DNA of 64,000 nucleotides from Drechslerella dactyloides (taxonomy: Eukaryota; Ascomycota; Orbiliomycetes; Orbiliales; Orbiliaceae): contig JAGTWJ010000013.1 in NCBI GenBank assembly GCA_020064725.1, positions 310,001-374,000 on the forward strand, given 5' to 3'. Under the pieces are notes generated by a model that ran no database searches, was not told the origin of the DNA, and saw nothing but the letters and a program-made list of their open reading frames with translations. Positions 61,870-64,000 of the stretch are shown in pieces (position 1 is the stretch's first letter; each line of letters begins with the position of its first letter). Position numbers and translations under genes: made by a program.

Positions 61870-64000
61870 AATTTAATTTCCAGACCCATACTCTTCTTAC
61901 AAAAAAAATCTGGAGAAGTTAGGTTTTAAATATCAATAAAGATACCCTAAATGGGACACCATCCTCCTCTCTTTTTAAGCCTCCCACTTGTTACTCTCAT
62001 ATAACATCTTTTCCTGTTAACTGGCCTTTCCAATAATCACCACACCATGTTTTATAGCTCAGAAACACTCTAATTATTACTAGTGTTCTTAAGCCCATAA
62101 ATGGACAACAGGGTGAATAGAGAATACTCTAAAATATATTATTCTAACTAATGAATATAATATAAAAAGTAGAATTCTATTATTGACTTTACTAATTATT
62201 AGTATATAGTATTCTAAGATTTAGACCAGAACTACTTATTTTTAACTTTATTAAGTTATTTATTCTTCTACAGATTCCTAAAAATCTTTTTAAGATTAAA
62301 ATATAAGTAAATAAGTAATAATAGTGTTATTTCTATATTTTGCTTTTTAATTTATAAGAATATTATTTCTTAGGTAATAGCAGTCATATTATTATAATAA
62401 TTCCATCCAAATCTTAGTTTTCTTAATTATATGATCATAAAAACTTTATTATAATATGATTTATATTCTTTCAATAAAAGTTTTGCCTTATGTATATAAT
62501 AGCCTATATAACTAATAGTAAGAGGCATAAAACCCAGTTTTTTAACAAGTATGATTACCTTGGTTTAAAGAACTATATAATTATCAAATTAACAACTTTT
62601 GGTATATAACATTAGTTGCTATCATACCTCTTAGAATATCTAGTAAATGAGCCAACCTTAAAAAAAGCACAACCATACTTTTTTTATCCAATCCATCTAG
62701 ATTTATTTATTTTATACTATTTAAAAACTCTAGTTTACAGTTTATAACAAAGATAATACCACTATCTTGATTTAAAAAATATTTTTATAGATTAAAAGTC
62801 TCCAGATCATCTATATTATTATAAATTAACAACTACTTACTATTATTAAACAATTATAGCCAGTAAAACAGGATTAATTAAATATTATCTATTATTTTTA
62901 GATTAGTATTAACTATATCTTTACTATTAACTAGGTTTAATATGTTAAGTTTAGAATTAATTACTTTATAATTAGGGGTGGACTTGGGCTACTTTATTCT
63001 AGCTTACTTTTTGATGATGTATTGTATGATATTAATAAATAAGGTGTAGATAATATCTTTGTTTATTATAGATATCTAAAAAATAGTTTTGTAGTTATTA
63101 TAGTATTAATAGGTATATTTGAGAATAATTTGTATTTTATCTATTCTATTGGTATTAGTGAGTGTGAATATATATAGTATATCCATAGATCTTAATTCTA
63201 TAAAATATTTAGAGATTTTTTTTAGTTTTTTTGTCCTATTAATGAAGTTGTAGTTCTGAGGAAGTAGTATATGAAATAGAATAATAAAATTGATTTTTTT
63301 AATTTTTTTTTATATTATAAAAGATGGTGTTAATTCAAGCATCTAAAGGCTATAGTATTATGGAGATATGGCAAAGTGAATAAAGGGTTAATAGAGATTA
63401 TATGTGTATTATAGTCTTTAGTATCATCTTTACTAACTATATATCATAATTTTTTTTTAGTATCTTATGTTATTGTTTATTATTATATGGTGATTTACTT
63501 GTTGGTATCTGAAAAAGTAATTCTTTTATATAGATAACTATAATTAATACAGAATATAACTACTAATGTTTGTTTTTATAACTATTAGAATAATTGTATA
63601 CTTTCTGAATTATAAGGTAAGGGAAATTATTCATTAGATCCACAGTTTTTATTTTAAAAAAGAGAGCTTTTATTTATATACTAATTCTATATCTCTTTAT
63701 TCTATTTTTTATTACTTAGTTATCTAAAACTATAATTCTATAATAAATATATGGGTGATTGTATTATTGTTCTAGATAAAAAACTGCTTTAGAAATATTA
63801 TATGATCTACAGATATTACTATAATATTCTTTACTGGTAATATAATTATAATTAATATAGAACAATTTATCAATATCTAGACTTAGATAATAAAATCTTA
63901 TATCTTTATTTCTAATTTTCTTGGTTGTATTTAATATTTTTTTATTTAATTTTGCCTAATTTCTGGCTTTAATAGATATTATAATATTTAATAGAATTAA
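61870..64000. other. AT-rich DNA, no gene called
   Basis: Sequence 61930-62070 has a GC-richer patch without a clear frame. Beyond that the DNA is RIP-like and nothing was recognised to the window end. Confidence 0.42.

Noticed and set aside
1..64000. Mitochondrial DNA, suggested by the very low GC
   Set aside because: No mitochondrial gene, rRNA or tRNA was recognised, whereas nuclear DNA transposons at TA sites and a nuclear NLR relic are present.
1..64000. CRISPR array or bacterial operon
   Set aside because: No regularly spaced direct repeats, no ribosome-binding-site pattern and no dense coding; repeats are transposon TIRs.

Overview
The window looks like a RIP-degraded, gene-empty AT isochore from a filamentous ascomycete (Pezizomycotina). 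Almost all of it is extremely AT-rich and TpA-rich, without usable reading frames. The transposon copies and gene relics in it differ from recognisable coding sequence mainly by C-to-T and G-to-A changes, which is the signature of repeat-induced point mutation. The element families (Fot1/pogo transposons, MITEs, Ty1/copia and other LTR relics) and a relic NLR gene of PNP-NACHT-WD40 type are typical of fungal accessory DNA. The species cannot be told from the sequence. A mitochondrial origin is unlikely.

Layout. Ten Fot1/pogo-type DNA transposons of about 1.85-1.89 kb, all at TA target sites, form the backbone: 1-636 (partial), 14061-15953, 17776-19666, 24120-26011, 29482-31347, 34073-35964, 36391-38283, 40440-42332, 45835-47684 and 59441-61333. 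Nine are riddled with stops. Only the copy at 45835-47684 has normal base composition and an open transposase gene (45937-47550). That gene still lacks 14 codons that the related copies keep, in the second DNA-binding helix-turn-helix. Non-autonomous relatives with the same TIR architecture are also present. They are four near-identical 249-bp MITEs (2256, 8988, 11534, 50130) and two ~1.09-kb fold-back elements (3476-4562, 21040-22128).

Other content. A 519-bp terminal-repeat element (7243-7761) has 113-bp LTRs and a perfect 5-bp target duplication. A dead NLR gene at 22380-27665 (+) is split by a 247-bp MITE and a Fot1-type element. A huge palindrome (44538-48178, arms ~860 bp) has the open transposon in its right arm. 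There is a Ty1/copia integrase relic (57990-58600, -), a gag-like relic with an LTR-like repeat (5130-6563, -), a TPR (kinesin-light-chain-like) relic (61600-61858, -) and a GC-normal island (58960-59438). The remaining stretches are AT-rich and hold nothing I can name.

How the parts relate. No working cellular gene was found. The one open transposase probably belongs to the same system as the TIR-bearing MITEs and fold-backs. The 249-bp MITEs escaped RIP almost completely, probably because they are short, while the 1.9-kb copies did not. RIP makes TA dinucleotides and these elements insert at TA, so decay of old copies probably creates landing sites for new ones.
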